From: Streptomyces sp. Ncost-T10-10d
Lineage (GTDB): Bacteria; Actinomycetota; Actinomycetes; Streptomycetales; Streptomycetaceae
Direction: 5' to 3'
Assembly: GCF_900091955.1 (NCBI RefSeq)
Contig: NZ_FMDF01000140.1
Location: 1-33,067, forward strand
DNA: 33,067 bases
Under the pieces are notes generated by a model. The model was given only the letters and a program-made list of their open reading frames with translations, was not told the DNA's origin and did no database searches. Positions 15,416 through 24,009 of this stretch are shown here, piece after piece (the first letter of the stretch is position 1; each line of letters starts with the position of its first letter). A program made the position numbers and the translations under genes.

Positions 15416-17146
15416 TTACGGCAGGCCGTGCACGTGCGGGGCCACCGCGTTCGACCAGGCGTTGCCCGACTTGGCGTCCCAGTTGGTCGACCAGGTCATC
15501 GCACCACGGAGACCGGGGTAGGTCTTCGCGGGCTTGAACGTGCCGCAGTTGGTGCCGACGGCCAGGCAGTCCAGGGCCGCGTTCACGATCGACGGCGAGA
15601 CGTAGCCGCTGCCCGCGCCGCTGGTGGAGGCGGGGACACCGAGGCCGACCTGGGACGGGTCGAGGCCGCCCTCCAGCTGGATGCAGGCGAGCGCGGTCAG
15701 GAAGTCCACCGAGCCCTGCGAGTAGACCTTGCCGTCGCAGCCGAGCATCGAACCGCTGTTGTAGTACTGCATGTTGACGACGGTCAGGATGTCCTTGATG
15801 CCGAGCGCCGTCTTGAAGTACTCACCCGAGGTGGACTGCATGTCGATGGTCTGCGGCGCCATCGTGATGACGAGTCCGGAGCCCGCCTTCTGCGACAGCG
15901 AGCGCAACGCCTTCGTCATGTACGTGGAGTTGAGACCGTTCTCCAGGTCGATGTCGACGCCATTGAAGCCGTACTCCTGGATGAGCGAGTAGACCGAGTC
16001 GGCGAAGTTGGTTGCGGAGGCGTCGCTGTTGACCGAGACGGACCCCTTCTCACCGCCGACCGAGATGATGACGTTCTTCCCGGCCGCCTGCTTCGCCTTG
16101 ATGTCGGCCTTGAACTGGTCGACGGTGTAGCCGTTCAGGCCCGCCGTGTCCAGGTTGAAGGTGACGGCGCCCGGCGTGGTCGTGGCGTCGGCGAAGGAGA
16201 CCGCGATGATGTCGTAGTTCGCGGGCACGTCGCTGAGCTTCTGCACGGTGGCGCCGTTGTTGAAGTTCTGCCAGTAGCCGGTCACCGCGTGCTTGGGCAC
16301 CGAGGTACCGGGGTTGCCGCCGCCCGACTGGGCCGTACGGCCGCTGACCGTCGCGGACTTGACGGACTCACCGGCCGCGTTGGTGGCGGTCACCGCGAAC
16401 CGGTACGCCGTGTCGGCCGCCAGACCCGTGATCGTGGCGGAGGTCCCGGTGGACGTGGTGACCTTCGCGCCGTCCTTGTAGACGGTGTAGCCGGTCGCGC
16501 CGGACACCGCGTTCCAGGACAGGGCGATGGAGGAGGGCGTGGTCGCGCCGACGGTGAGACCGGCGGGCGCTGCGGGGATCTCCGGCGCGGGGTCGGTGCC
16601 GCCACCGCCGTCGGGACCGCTGACCGAGATGTCGTCCGCCAGGTAGGCGGCCTGCCCGTACCAGCCGTGCGTGTACACCGTGACCGAGGTGGTGTTCGGG
16701 CCGGTTCTGAAACCGGTGGTGAGCTGGGTCCAGCTGCTGGAGCCGGGGGACCAGGTCGACACGTCGGTGGTCCCGGTACCGCTCGCGCCGATGTACGCGT
16801 ACCCGCCCTGCACCCAGGAGCTGAGCGTGTACGTCGAGTCGGGCTTCACGGCCACGGTCTGGGTGCACTTCGCGTTGTCCTGGCCGGCCGGGGTGGCCTT
16901 GAGGGCGGCGGTGCCACCGTGCACGGGGGAGGAGACGGTGGTGCCGCTGCCGCCGGAGCAGGTCCAGTTGGCGAGCCCCGACTCGAAGCCCGCGTTCTTG
17001 GCGACGTTGACATCGGCGGCCTCGGCGTTGCCGGCGAGACCGGTGGCGGTCAGCGCGCCGGCTGCGAGGACGGCCATGGCTCCGCCGAGGAACGGCCGGG
17101 TGTGGCGCCTGCGGGTTCTGTGGACGCTGACGGGGGAAGGTTCCAC
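15416..17146 (-). CDS. Secreted GH18 chitinase with CBM16 and FnIII domains
   Basis: The protein is 576 residues, starting at a GTG (complement of 17144-17146) with GGAGG upstream; the open frame extends to 17887 but the extra part has no coding character. A Sec/Tat-like signal (RTRRRHTRPF, hydrophobic core, cleavage near NAEA-AD) is followed by a CBM16-like carbohydrate-binding module (about 37-170), a Gly/Pro linker, a fibronectin III domain (about 178-260) and a GH18 barrel (about 275-570). The catalytic segment is FNGVDIDLENG with the catalytic Glu; the first Asp of the DxxDxDxE motif is Asn. MQYYNSG is the second active-site motif. The enzyme hydrolyses chitin outside the cell. A DasR-type site lies upstream. 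Confidence 0.93.
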   Translation of the reverse strand: MEPSPVSVHRTRRRHTRPFLGGAMAVLAAGALTATGLAGNAEAADVNVAKNAGFESGLANWTCSGGSGTTVSSPVHGGTAALKATPAGQDNAKCTQTVAVKPDSTYTLSSWVQGGYAYIGASGTGTTDVSTWSPGSSSWTQLTTGFRTGPNTTSVTVYTHGWYGQAAYLADDISVSGPDGGGGTDPAPEIPAAPAGLTVGATTPSSIALSWNAVSGATGYTVYKDGAKVTTSTGTSATITGLAADTAYRFAVTATNAAGESVKSATVSGRTAQSGGGNPGTSVPKHAVTGYWQNFNNGATVQKLSDVPANYDIIAVSFADATTTPGAVTFNLDTAGLNGYTVDQFKADIKAKQAAGKNVIISVGGEKGSVSVNSDASATNFADSVYSLIQEYGFNGVDIDLENGLNSTYMTKALRSLSQKAGSGLVITMAPQTIDMQSTSGEYFKTALGIKDILTVVNMQYYNSGSMLGCDGKVYSQGSVDFLTALACIQLEGGLDPSQVGLGVPASTSGAGSGYVSPSIVNAALDCLAVGTNCGTFKPAKTYPGLRGAMTWSTNWDAKSGNAWSNAVAPHVHGLP

Positions 17147-17298
17147 TTGCTGCCTCCGTGGGGGAGTTGGGGATGCCGGACCGGGTACCTGGGAAGAGCC
17201 GGCGGGGTTGACCGGCGGTACCCGGGCCGTCCTGGGGGTGGCGCGGAGATGAAGAGGGAGTGCAGTTGAACGACGGTGGTCACCGCTGGCCGATAAGT

Positions 17299-17310
17299 TG
17301 GTCCAGACCA
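17299..17310. promoter_or_regulatory. DasR-responsive element (dre) / chitinase promoter repeat
   Basis: TGGTCCAGACCA matches the dre core TGGTCTAGACCA at 11 of 12 positions and lies about 150 bases upstream of the chitinase start. A degraded second copy, TTGTCAAGACCT, follows at about 17317-17328, recalling the direct repeats of Streptomyces chitinase promoters. DasR represses chitin and GlcNAc genes and is released by GlcN-6-P. Confidence 0.75.
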
Positions 17311-17312
17311 AT

Positions 17313-17823
17313 CGAGTTGTCAAGACCTCTGGCACTGCCGGCTGTCCGGTCCGTGCTCGCCGGAGCGCCCCGCGGCCGCCCTGTCGGCCACCCGTGAACG
17401 ACCGTTCAGGGGTTCCGCAACGGCCGTTGGCCCCCAAAGAATTGACGATTTGTTGAGCATGCTCGCCCCTCGTGCGGGTGACGTGGCCCAGATGCTCGGA
17501 CAGTGACGATCCGGCCCCGTCGGGGCCCCGTGCGGCAGGTTTCGCATCCGGCCTGACGTGCGGAGATGAATTCCGGGCCGCAGGTAATCGGAAGGTGGAT
17601 TCGTAACACTCCGCAGTGGTACAGGAGTTAACGATTTTCGATTTGGTCCGATTTAGCATGGAGATGTTGTGCAGGCGGCTCACACAGGTTGTCGTACTGA
17701 CCTCCGAAAAGTGTTCTCTGCCAGGTAAGACGTGGATAAAGTGCTGAGGCAGAACCGCGGAGCAGGAGCGATTGCGGCCGACGTCATGACCGTCGTCTGG
17801 CCGGAGCCGAAACGGGGAACAGC
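17313..17823. other. 511-base divergent intergenic region with a 14-bp palindrome
   Basis: No gene with coding character is seen here. The region separates the chitinase gene from the first gene of the pilus locus and includes AT-richer patches (about 17430-17460 and 17620-17665) likely to hold promoters. At 17395-17408 TGAACG-AC-CGTTCA is a perfect palindrome of the type bound by TetR-family repressors. No regulator gene is adjacent. Confidence 0.5.
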
Positions 17824-18708
17824 GTGCCGACCGCAATAGCAGTGACCAGTGCTGACTTGGTACTACCTCCGACCGACCAGCAGACACCGACAGCAGCCCT
17901 GCTGCAGGCTCCCGACGCCCAGGCGTTGGAGATGGCCATCGGTGACATGCACGTGCTGCTCGAACAGCACGGCTACGTCGTCGCCGTGTACCCGACCGGC
18001 ATCGCGCCCGCCCATGAACGCCGGCTCTACTCCGTACGTTCCGTTCTGGAGAGCGACCGCATCGCCCTGCTCAAGGTGGACCTCCCCCCCTTGGGCGTCG
18101 CCGTACTCGTCAGGCAGCTCCGCCAGTTGTCCATCTGTGACTTCAGCCCGGGAGTGGTCGCCTCCGCCGCCCGGCTGCTGTCTCACTACATCCACGCGGG
18201 CGCCCTGCTGAACTCCGTCACCAAGTTCGACCGGGTCCCGGTCGACCTCAGGACACACGCCAAGTCGTGGGTCCCGGGCTCCCAGTTCGCCGTGGTCGCG
18301 GGTCCGGAACCGCAGCTCGTCAAGGTCGGCCCGAAGGCGGACCCACCGACCGGCCCGGAATTCGCCACGCACCTGATGATCGCCAAAGGGCAGTCGCAGT
18401 CCGAGTGGGTGAAGCAGACCCTGGCACCCGCGTGGCAGGTCCAGTCCATTCATGAGGCCGCGCTTCCGTCCGATTCCCCGGCATGGTGGGGAACCGGAAA
18501 ACTGGTTGAATTCGCTGCCTATCTTCCAGACATCTCCATCCTGTACCAACTGGTGGCCTCCGTACGTCGCGAGAACTGCCACTGGTGCGGAATGGACCTC
18601 ATCGGTGACCGCTGCGGGTTCTGCTCCTCCCCGCTACCCGCAGCAGAGAACCGAATGCACTCCGCCGGTGTCCTCAGCCAGGGAGCGCCCGCACCACCGC
18701 AGTCCTAG
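17824..18708 (+). CDS. Zinc-ribbon protein of unknown function at head of pilus locus
   Basis: The protein is 294 residues, from GTG 17824 preceded by ACGGGGAAC. It is soluble, without signal peptide or membrane segment. The N-terminal two thirds show mixed helix and strand (ALEMAIGDMHVLLEQHGYVV, HERRLYSVRSVLESDRIALL) and no motif I recognise. The C-terminus has a CxxC...CxxC pair (CHWCGMDLIGDRCGFC, residues about 257-272), which is a probable zinc ribbon, followed by a short Pro/Ser-rich tail. It precedes cpaB by 75 bases on the same strand, so a role in pilus expression or assembly is likely from context only. Confidence 0.75.
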   Translation: MPTAIAVTSADLVLPPTDQQTPTAALLQAPDAQALEMAIGDMHVLLEQHGYVVAVYPTGIAPAHERRLYSVRSVLESDRIALLKVDLPPLGVAVLVRQLRQLSICDFSPGVVASAARLLSHYIHAGALLNSVTKFDRVPVDLRTHAKSWVPGSQFAVVAGPEPQLVKVGPKADPPTGPEFATHLMIAKGQSQSEWVKQTLAPAWQVQSIHEAALPSDSPAWWGTGKLVEFAAYLPDISILYQLVASVRRENCHWCGMDLIGDRCGFCSSPLPAAENRMHSAGVLSQGAPAPPQS

Positions 18709-18783
18709 CGCTTCCGCTTTCCTCCGTAGACGCCCTCCTGTCCGCTGCCCCACGCATCCGATTCGAACGAGGTTGTCCGGCCC

Positions 18784-19491
18784 ATGAACTCCCGCCAGCG
18801 CCGCGGCGTGATACTCCTGCTTTTGTCGGTTCTGTGCGCCTTCGGCGCCTTCGCCGGCGTGCTCTCGGTGATCAGCGATGTCAACTCCAAGGTCGGCCCC
18901 GAGGTCTCGGCCTACCAGCTGAAATCCGATGTGGCGCCCTATACCACCCTGTCGTCCGGCCAGTTCGAGAAGATCTCGATGCCGAAGCGCTGGCTCTCCA
19001 CCAACGCGGTGACCGACCTCTCCGAGGTGAACGGCAAGATCGCCGTCACCCAGCTGCGCAAGGGCTCGCTGCTCCAGTCCGACATGATGCAGAAGCGCCC
19101 CGAACTGCAGCCCGGGGAGCAGGAGATCGCCATCATGATCGACGCCGCGACCGGCGTCGCGGGCAAGATCACCCCCGGTGCCACGGTCAACATCTACGCC
19201 ACCTTCGCCGGTGAGCGCGACGGCGACCCCTCCCAGTCCAAGGTCATCGTCTCCAACGCCAAGGTGCTGGACGTCGGCAAGCTGACCGCTCTGGAGCCGA
19301 ACCGGGACGGCAAGTCCAACATGGGCACCGAGGCCGTCCCGATCACCTTCGCGCTCAACACGCTCGACACCCAGCGCATCGCCTACGCCGAGTCCTTTGC
19401 CGAGCACGTACGCCTCGCGCTCCTCGCCTCCGGCAGCGACGCCACCATCCGTCCGGGCGACCGCACCTACACGCTCGACAAGGACAAGTGA
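18784..19491 (+). CDS. cpaB: Tad pilus assembly protein CpaB/RcpC (SAF domain)
   Basis: The protein is 235 residues from ATG 18784. One N-terminal membrane segment (about 8-30, GVILLLLSVLCAFGAFAGVL) anchors it, and the rest is outside the membrane. Residues about 40-105 are a SAF domain (VAPYTTLSSGQFEKISMPKR, then LRKGSLLQSDMM). The following RcpC/CpaB part contains IAIMIDAATGVAGKITPGATVNIYATF and a C-terminal ITFALNTLDTQRIAYAESFAEHVRLAL. In Gram-negative Tad systems CpaB works with the secretin; here, with no outer membrane, it probably supports the pilus in the wall. The RBS is weak (GAGG, 12 bases upstream). It ends 7 bases before the next gene. Confidence 0.88.
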   Translation: MNSRQRRGVILLLLSVLCAFGAFAGVLSVISDVNSKVGPEVSAYQLKSDVAPYTTLSSGQFEKISMPKRWLSTNAVTDLSEVNGKIAVTQLRKGSLLQSDMMQKRPELQPGEQEIAIMIDAATGVAGKITPGATVNIYATFAGERDGDPSQSKVIVSNAKVLDVGKLTALEPNRDGKSNMGTEAVPITFALNTLDTQRIAYAESFAEHVRLALLASGSDATIRPGDRTYTLDKDK

Positions 19492-19498
19492 GGATCGA

Positions 19499-20785
19499 AT
19501 GACCACCAGGATCCTCCCGGCCGTCGGTGACGTCGACGCGGCCAGATCCGTCACCACCCTGCTCAGCCAGCTCCCCGACGCGGAACCGGGTGCTCCGGTC
19601 AGCGACTCGACCCAGCTCATCGACACCCTCGCCCGCCTCGCGGGCGAATCGCTCGACGAGCTGCCCGAGGTGGTGCTGGTCCACGAGCGGATCGGTCCGG
19701 TGCCGGCACTGGAACTGATCCGGGAGGTCTCCCTGCGCTTCCCCGCCATCGGGGTCGTGCTGATCACCGCCGATGTCACGCCCGGTCTGTTCGCGTCCGC
19801 GATGGAGTCGGGGGCGCGCGGTGTCATCACCCTGCCCCTGAGTTACGAGGAGCTGGCCAACCGGATCCAGTCCGCCGCCCAGTGGTCCGTCGGCGTCCGC
19901 CGCCACCTGAGCACCGGGGCCGATGTCTTCACCGGCCCCGGCGGTACGGTCATCACGGTCAGCGGCGCCAAGGGCGGCGTCGGCGCCACCGTCACCGCCG
20001 TACAACTCGCCCTGGCGGCCCAGGCGTCCGGACGTACCGTCGCCCTGGTCGACCTGGACCTCCAGGCCGGCGACATCGGCTCCTACCTCGATGTGCAGTT
20101 CCGGCGCTCCATCGTCGACCTGTCGGCGATCACCGACATCTCGCCGCGTGTCCTGTCCGACGCCGTGTTCAGCCACGGCACCGGCCTCGCACTGCTGCTG
20201 GCCCCCAGTGAGGGCGAGAGCGCCGAGGAGGTCAGCGACCGGTCGGCCCGGCAGATCGTCAGCGCCCTGCGTTCGCGCTACGAGGTCGTGGTCATCGACT
20301 GCGGCAGCCAGCTCCAGGGAGCGAGCGCCGCGGCCATCGAGATGGCCGACTCGGCGCTGCTGGTCACGACACCTGATGTGATCGCGGTACGCGGTGCCAA
20401 ACGCCTCGTACGGATGTGGGACCGGCTCCAGATCCGCAAGGCGGAGGAGACGGTCACCGTCGTCAACCGGTTCATCCGCAACACCGAGATCCAGCCGCAG
20501 CTGATCGAGAAGATCACCGGGACCCGGACGGCCAACACGGCCGTTCCCGCAAACTTCAAGGAACTCCAGAGCGTCGTCGACGCAGGCCGGCTGCATGAAC
20601 TCGACTCCAAGAGCACCGTCAAACAGGCCCTCTGGGCCCTTGCGGGCGAGCTGGGCATCGTGAAGGTTCCTGACAAGGCGGAGAAGAGCGGCGCGAAGAG
20701 CGGTGCGAAGTTCAAGAACGACCGAGGTTCGATCGGGCGCCGACGCGACCGCGACGGCGACTCCCGGAACCGGCCGACGACCTAG
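19499..20785 (+). CDS. cpaE: CpaE-like pilus protein: receiver-like domain plus MinD/ParA ATPase
   Basis: The protein is 428 residues from ATG 19499, with GAGGA 5 bases upstream; a longer upstream frame would overlap cpaB. Residues about 1-135 resemble a receiver domain (PEVVLVHERIGPVPALELIR, VVLITADVTPGLFASAMESG) without a convincing phospho-Asp set. Residues about 148-390 are a MinD/ParA-type ATPase with deviant Walker A SGAKGGVGAT (Lys158) and the Walker B-like VDLDLQAGDIGSYLD and VVIDCGS. The basic C-terminal tail (KSGAKSGAKF, RRRDRDGDSR) may bind membrane or nucleic acid. CpaE proteins place the pilus machine in the cell. It follows cpaB by 7 bases in the operon. Confidence 0.88.
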   Translation: MTTRILPAVGDVDAARSVTTLLSQLPDAEPGAPVSDSTQLIDTLARLAGESLDELPEVVLVHERIGPVPALELIREVSLRFPAIGVVLITADVTPGLFASAMESGARGVITLPLSYEELANRIQSAAQWSVGVRRHLSTGADVFTGPGGTVITVSGAKGGVGATVTAVQLALAAQASGRTVALVDLDLQAGDIGSYLDVQFRRSIVDLSAITDISPRVLSDAVFSHGTGLALLLAPSEGESAEEVSDRSARQIVSALRSRYEVVVIDCGSQLQGASAAAIEMADSALLVTTPDVIAVRGAKRLVRMWDRLQIRKAEETVTVVNRFIRNTEIQPQLIEKITGTRTANTAVPANFKELQSVVDAGRLHELDSKSTVKQALWALAGELGIVKVPDKAEKSGAKSGAKFKNDRGSIGRRRDRDGDSRNRPTT

Positions 20786-20800
20786 GGGGCAAGTTGACCA

Positions 20801-21268
20801 ATGGCACTTACCGAGACGAAAGACACGGAGATACGGGGAAGGCGTTACGGTGACGCCGCTCCGACGCGGGGTGGAATCCGCGTCCGCCTCTTCGGTCGGG
20901 GGCGCGACCGCGGCCAGACCGCGATCGAGTTCCTCGGCGTCACACCGCTGATCATCCTGCTGGCGGTCGCGCTCTGGCAGTGCGTGCTGATCGGCTACAC
21001 GTTCTCCTTGGCGGGGAACTCGGCGGATGAGGCGGCGCACCAGGGGGCCATCTCGGAGGGCTCGCGGGGGTGGGCATGCCGGGAAGCGGCTGAGAGGGGC
21101 CTGCCGAAGGCGTGGCGGGAGTCGATGAAGCGGACCACGTGCGATGACTCGTCCGGGTTGTACAAGGCCACGGTGAAGCTGCGTGTACCGGTCCTGGTGC
21201 CTGGTGTACTCAACTGGCCGATGACCGTCGAGGGCAACGCCGCGTCGCCGCTGGAGGCCGAGCGATGA
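20801..21268 (+). CDS. TadE-like pseudopilin
   Basis: The protein is 155 residues from ATG 20801, with AGGGGGCAAG upstream. A basic N-terminal tail is followed by RGQTAIEFLGVTPLIILLAV: the prepilin-type cleavage motif (Gly38 then Gln39, Glu at +5) merges into the only membrane helix. The C-terminal part is a small extracytoplasmic domain with a pair of cysteines (WACREA and TTCDDSS) and VKLRVPVLVPGVLNWPM, typical of TadE. It would be processed by a prepilin peptidase and act as a minor pilin. It overlaps the next gene by 4 bases. Confidence 0.85.
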   Translation: MALTETKDTEIRGRRYGDAAPTRGGIRVRLFGRGRDRGQTAIEFLGVTPLIILLAVALWQCVLIGYTFSLAGNSADEAAHQGAISEGSRGWACREAAERGLPKAWRESMKRTTCDDSSGLYKATVKLRVPVLVPGVLNWPMTVEGNAASPLEAER

Positions 21269-21663
21269 GCATGCGTACGCACACACCAGGCCGGACAGCT
21301 GTTGTCTCCCGCCGGGAGCGCGGCCAGGTCGCCATTGAGTACATGGGCTTCATTCCGCTGATGCTTCTGGTGGGTCTTCTCACGATCCAGCTGGGGGTCG
21401 CCGCGTACGCCGTCAACCAGGCGGGCACCGGTGCCCGCGCGGCGGCGCGTACCGCCAGCCAAGACGTGTCGCACGGAGATCCCGTGAGGGCAGGCCGCGA
21501 GGCGATGAGCGACTGGCTCGGCAGCTACAGGAATTCGCGGTTCAGCCGCGACTCCGGGTCCGGCAAAGTGACCTACACCACTCGGGTGAAGATTCCCTCC
21601 GTCGTGCCCGGCATCGACGACTGGGGCTGGGCCAGGCGCAGTTCCACCATGCCGCGAAGGTGA
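21265..21663 (+). CDS. Second TadE/TadF-like pseudopilin
   Basis: The protein is 132 residues, with its ATG overlapping the stop of the previous gene (ATGA). The N-terminus has RRERGQVAIEYMGFIPLMLL, with the cleavage point after Gly20, Glu25 at +5 and Tyr26 at +6, then one membrane helix. The external part ends VKIPSVVPGIDDWGWARRSS, closely parallel to the VPVLVPGVLNWP of its neighbour, so the two are paralogues. Together they probably prime or cap the pilus. Confidence 0.85.
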   Translation: MSMRTHTPGRTAVVSRRERGQVAIEYMGFIPLMLLVGLLTIQLGVAAYAVNQAGTGARAAARTASQDVSHGDPVRAGREAMSDWLGSYRNSRFSRDSGSGKVTYTTRVKIPSVVPGIDDWGWARRSSTMPRR

Positions 21664-21722
21664 CGGGTGCCCACACCGCACGACCGGGGCACCACAGTTT
21701 TTTCTGAGCGAGGAGTTACGGA

Positions 21723-23060
21723 ATGAGTCTGCGGGCACGCATGACCGCCCCCGAGAAGCACGGCGGGGCGCGGGAGGACAGCCACATGGTGGCCACCTAC
21801 CGCGCCAAGCTGCTCGAAGAGATCGACTTGGCCGAGATGTCCTCGCTCGCCGCCGCAGACCGGCGGGCGCGACTGGAGCGCGTACTCAGCCACATCATCA
21901 GCCGCGAGGGTCCGGTCCTCTCGACCGTCGAACGCACCCAGCTGATCCGCCGGGTCGTCGATGAGGCCCTTGGACTCGGCATTCTGGAACCACTCCTCGA
22001 AGACGCGTCCATCACCGAAATCATGGTGAACGGACCGGACCAGATCTTCGTCGAGCGCAGCGGCAAGGTCGAACAGCTCCCGATGCGCTTCAGTTCGCAC
22101 GAGCAGCTGATGCAGACCATCGAGCGCATCGTGTCGACCGTCAACCGCCGTGTCGACGAGCAGAACCCCATGGTTGACGCGCGTCTACCCAGTGGCGAGC
22201 GTGTCAATGTGATCATTCCGCCACTGTCGCTGACCGGCGCCACGCTCACCATCCGACGATTCCCGAGGGCCTTCACGCTCCAGGAGATGATCAACGTCGG
22301 CTCGCTCGACGAGCAGATGCTGATCCTGCTCTCCGGACTCGTCCAGGCCAAGTTGAACGTCATCGTCTCCGGCGCCACCGGTACCGGGAAGACGACGCTC
22401 CTCAACGCTCTCTCCGGCCTCATCCCCGACAGCGAGCGCATCGTCACCATCGAGGACTCCGCCGAGCTCCAGCTCCAGCAGAGCCATGTGATCCGGTTGG
22501 AGTCCCGTCCGGCGAACGTCGAGGGGAAGGGCCAGATCACCATCCGTGACCTGGTCCGCAACTCCCTGCGTATGCGTCCCGACCGCATCGTCGTCGGTGA
22601 GGTCCGTGGTGGTGAATCGCTCGACATGCTCCAGGCGATGTCGACCGGTCACGACGGCTCGCTCGCCACCGTCCACGCCAACAACGCCGAGGACGCGCTC
22701 ATGCGTCTGCAGACTCTGGCCTCGATGTCAGAGATCAAGATCCCGTTCGAGGCGCTGCACGACCAGATCAACAGCGCCGTCGACGTCATCGTCCAGCTCA
22801 CCCGACACGCCGACGGTTCCCGCAAGATCACCGAGATCGCCGTCCTCGACTCGCACGGCCGCGATCCCTACCGCATCGTGACCGTCGCCCGGTTCGACGC
22901 CCAGCCGATGGACGCCGAGGGGCGGATCAACGGCGAGTTCAACTACCTCCCGCTCCCGCGCAAGATCGCCGAGCGTCTCTACATGGCCAGCCAGCCCATC
23001 CCGCAGGCCTTCGGGGTCGCCGATTCCGCCGAACAGCTCGCCACCCGAGAGGCCAACTAG
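21723..23060 (+). CDS. cpaF: Tad pilus secretion ATPase CpaF/TadA
   Basis: The protein is 445 residues from ATG 21723, with GAGGAG 8 bases upstream. It is a type II/IV secretion ATPase: an N-terminal helical domain (EILVNGPDQIFVE-like segment, here TEIMVNGPDQIFVERSGKVE), Walker A GATGTGKTT at 217-225, the Asp-box region IVTIEDSAELQL, Walker B RIVVGEVRGGE, and a His-box TGHDGSLATVHANN. No membrane segments. ATP hydrolysis drives pilin extraction and polymerisation on the TadB/TadC platform. The length and motifs are complete, so it is expected to be active. It lies 59 bases after the TadF-like gene and 10 before tadB. Confidence 0.95.
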   Translation: MSLRARMTAPEKHGGAREDSHMVATYRAKLLEEIDLAEMSSLAAADRRARLERVLSHIISREGPVLSTVERTQLIRRVVDEALGLGILEPLLEDASITEIMVNGPDQIFVERSGKVEQLPMRFSSHEQLMQTIERIVSTVNRRVDEQNPMVDARLPSGERVNVIIPPLSLTGATLTIRRFPRAFTLQEMINVGSLDEQMLILLSGLVQAKLNVIVSGATGTGKTTLLNALSGLIPDSERIVTIEDSAELQLQQSHVIRLESRPANVEGKGQITIRDLVRNSLRMRPDRIVVGEVRGGESLDMLQAMSTGHDGSLATVHANNAEDALMRLQTLASMSEIKIPFEALHDQINSAVDVIVQLTRHADGSRKITEIAVLDSHGRDPYRIVTVARFDAQPMDAEGRINGEFNYLPLPRKIAERLYMASQPIPQAFGVADSAEQLATREAN

Positions 23061-23070
23061 GTACCGTGCC

Positions 23071-24009
23071 ATGACGAATCTCCCTCTTCTCACCATTGGC
23101 GTCACGCTGCTCGCCGGCGTCACGGGCGTCACGGGCCTGCACGCCTACTCCGGCGGCAAGGCCGACCGGGACGCCCTGGTGGACCGCCTTTCGCACACAG
23201 GTCACATCCCGGAGATGGGGCGTCACCGCCGCTTCCGGGGCCTCGACGCCAGGCTGCGCAAGACCGGCCTGGGCCGGAAACTCGAACTGAAGCTGGCCGC
23301 CACCGGCCTCGACATCACACCGGGCGAGTTCTTCGTCTACGCGCTCGCCGCCATGGCCGGCCTATGGATGATTGCCTCGTCGTTGCTCGCCAGCTTCTTC
23401 GGCCCGGTCGCCGCCCTCATCGGCCTCTGGGGCACCAACGCCTTCCTGAACTGGCAGCGGACCAAACGCACCGAACGCTTCATCAACCAGCTCCCCGAGC
23501 TCGCCCGTATCCTCGCCAACGCCACCCAGGCAGGCCTCGCGCTGCGTACGTCCATCAGCATGGCGGCCGACGAGATGGAGGACCCGGCAGGCGAGGAACT
23601 GGCCCGGGTCTCCCGCCGTCTCGCCGTCGGTGAACCGCTCGACGACGCACTGAGCGAGCTGACCGACCGGCTGCCCTCCCGCGAGCTCGTCGTCCTCGTG
23701 ACCACTCTCGTCCTGTCCAACCGAGCCGGCGGTACGGTCGTCAGCTCCCTGCGCAACCTCACCGAGACGCTGGAGGAGCGCAAGGAGACCCGGCGCGAGG
23801 TCAAGACCCAGCTCTCCCAGGTCACTGTCACCGCCTACGCCGTCCCCATCTTCGGCCTGGGCGCCATGCTCCTGATGAACGCGGTCATGCCTGGCGCACT
23901 CGACCGCATGACCGGGGCTTTCATCGGCCAGGTCGCCGTGGTCATCTCCATCACCCTGTACACGATCGGATTCATCGTGATCCGCCGCATGTCCCGGATC
24001 GACGTCTGA
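23071..24009 (+). CDS. tadB: Tad pilus inner-membrane platform protein TadB
   Basis: The protein is 312 residues from ATG 23071. It is a T2SS GspF-family membrane protein with membrane segments near 5-25, 88-108 and 110-125, a cytoplasmic GspF domain (RFINQLPELARILANATQAG, LSELTDRLPSRELVVLVTTL, NLTETLEERKETRREVKTQL), and two C-terminal helices (VPIFGLGAMLLMNAVM; VAVVISITLYTIGFIVI). With TadC it forms the platform that CpaF acts on. The stop overlaps the next start (TGATG). Confidence 0.92.
   Translation: MTNLPLLTIGVTLLAGVTGVTGLHAYSGGKADRDALVDRLSHTGHIPEMGRHRRFRGLDARLRKTGLGRKLELKLAATGLDITPGEFFVYALAAMAGLWMIASSLLASFFGPVAALIGLWGTNAFLNWQRTKRTERFINQLPELARILANATQAGLALRTSISMAADEMEDPAGEELARVSRRLAVGEPLDDALSELTDRLPSRELVVLVTTLVLSNRAGGTVVSSLRNLTETLEERKETRREVKTQLSQVTVTAYAVPIFGLGAMLLMNAVMPGALDRMTGAFIGQVAVVISITLYTIGFIVIRRMSRIDV

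Noticed and set aside
13427..17269. 1280-codon plus-strand frame across the kinase and chitinase genes
   Set aside because: Gly/Arg/Val-rich shadow antisense to two genes with complete domain signatures.
17290..17297. GCCGATAA, matching a WhiG-type -10 element
   Set aside because: No TAAA -35 element 15-16 bases upstream; it lies beside the DasR site and is probably coincidental.
17602..17607. CGTAAC as a possible BldN-type -35 element before the pilus locus
   Set aside because: No matching CGTTGA-like -10 element at the expected 16-base spacing.
17147..17887. Upstream extension of the chitinase frame
   Set aside because: The GTG at 17146 has an RBS and directly precedes a signal peptide; the extension covers the DasR site and the pilus gene start.
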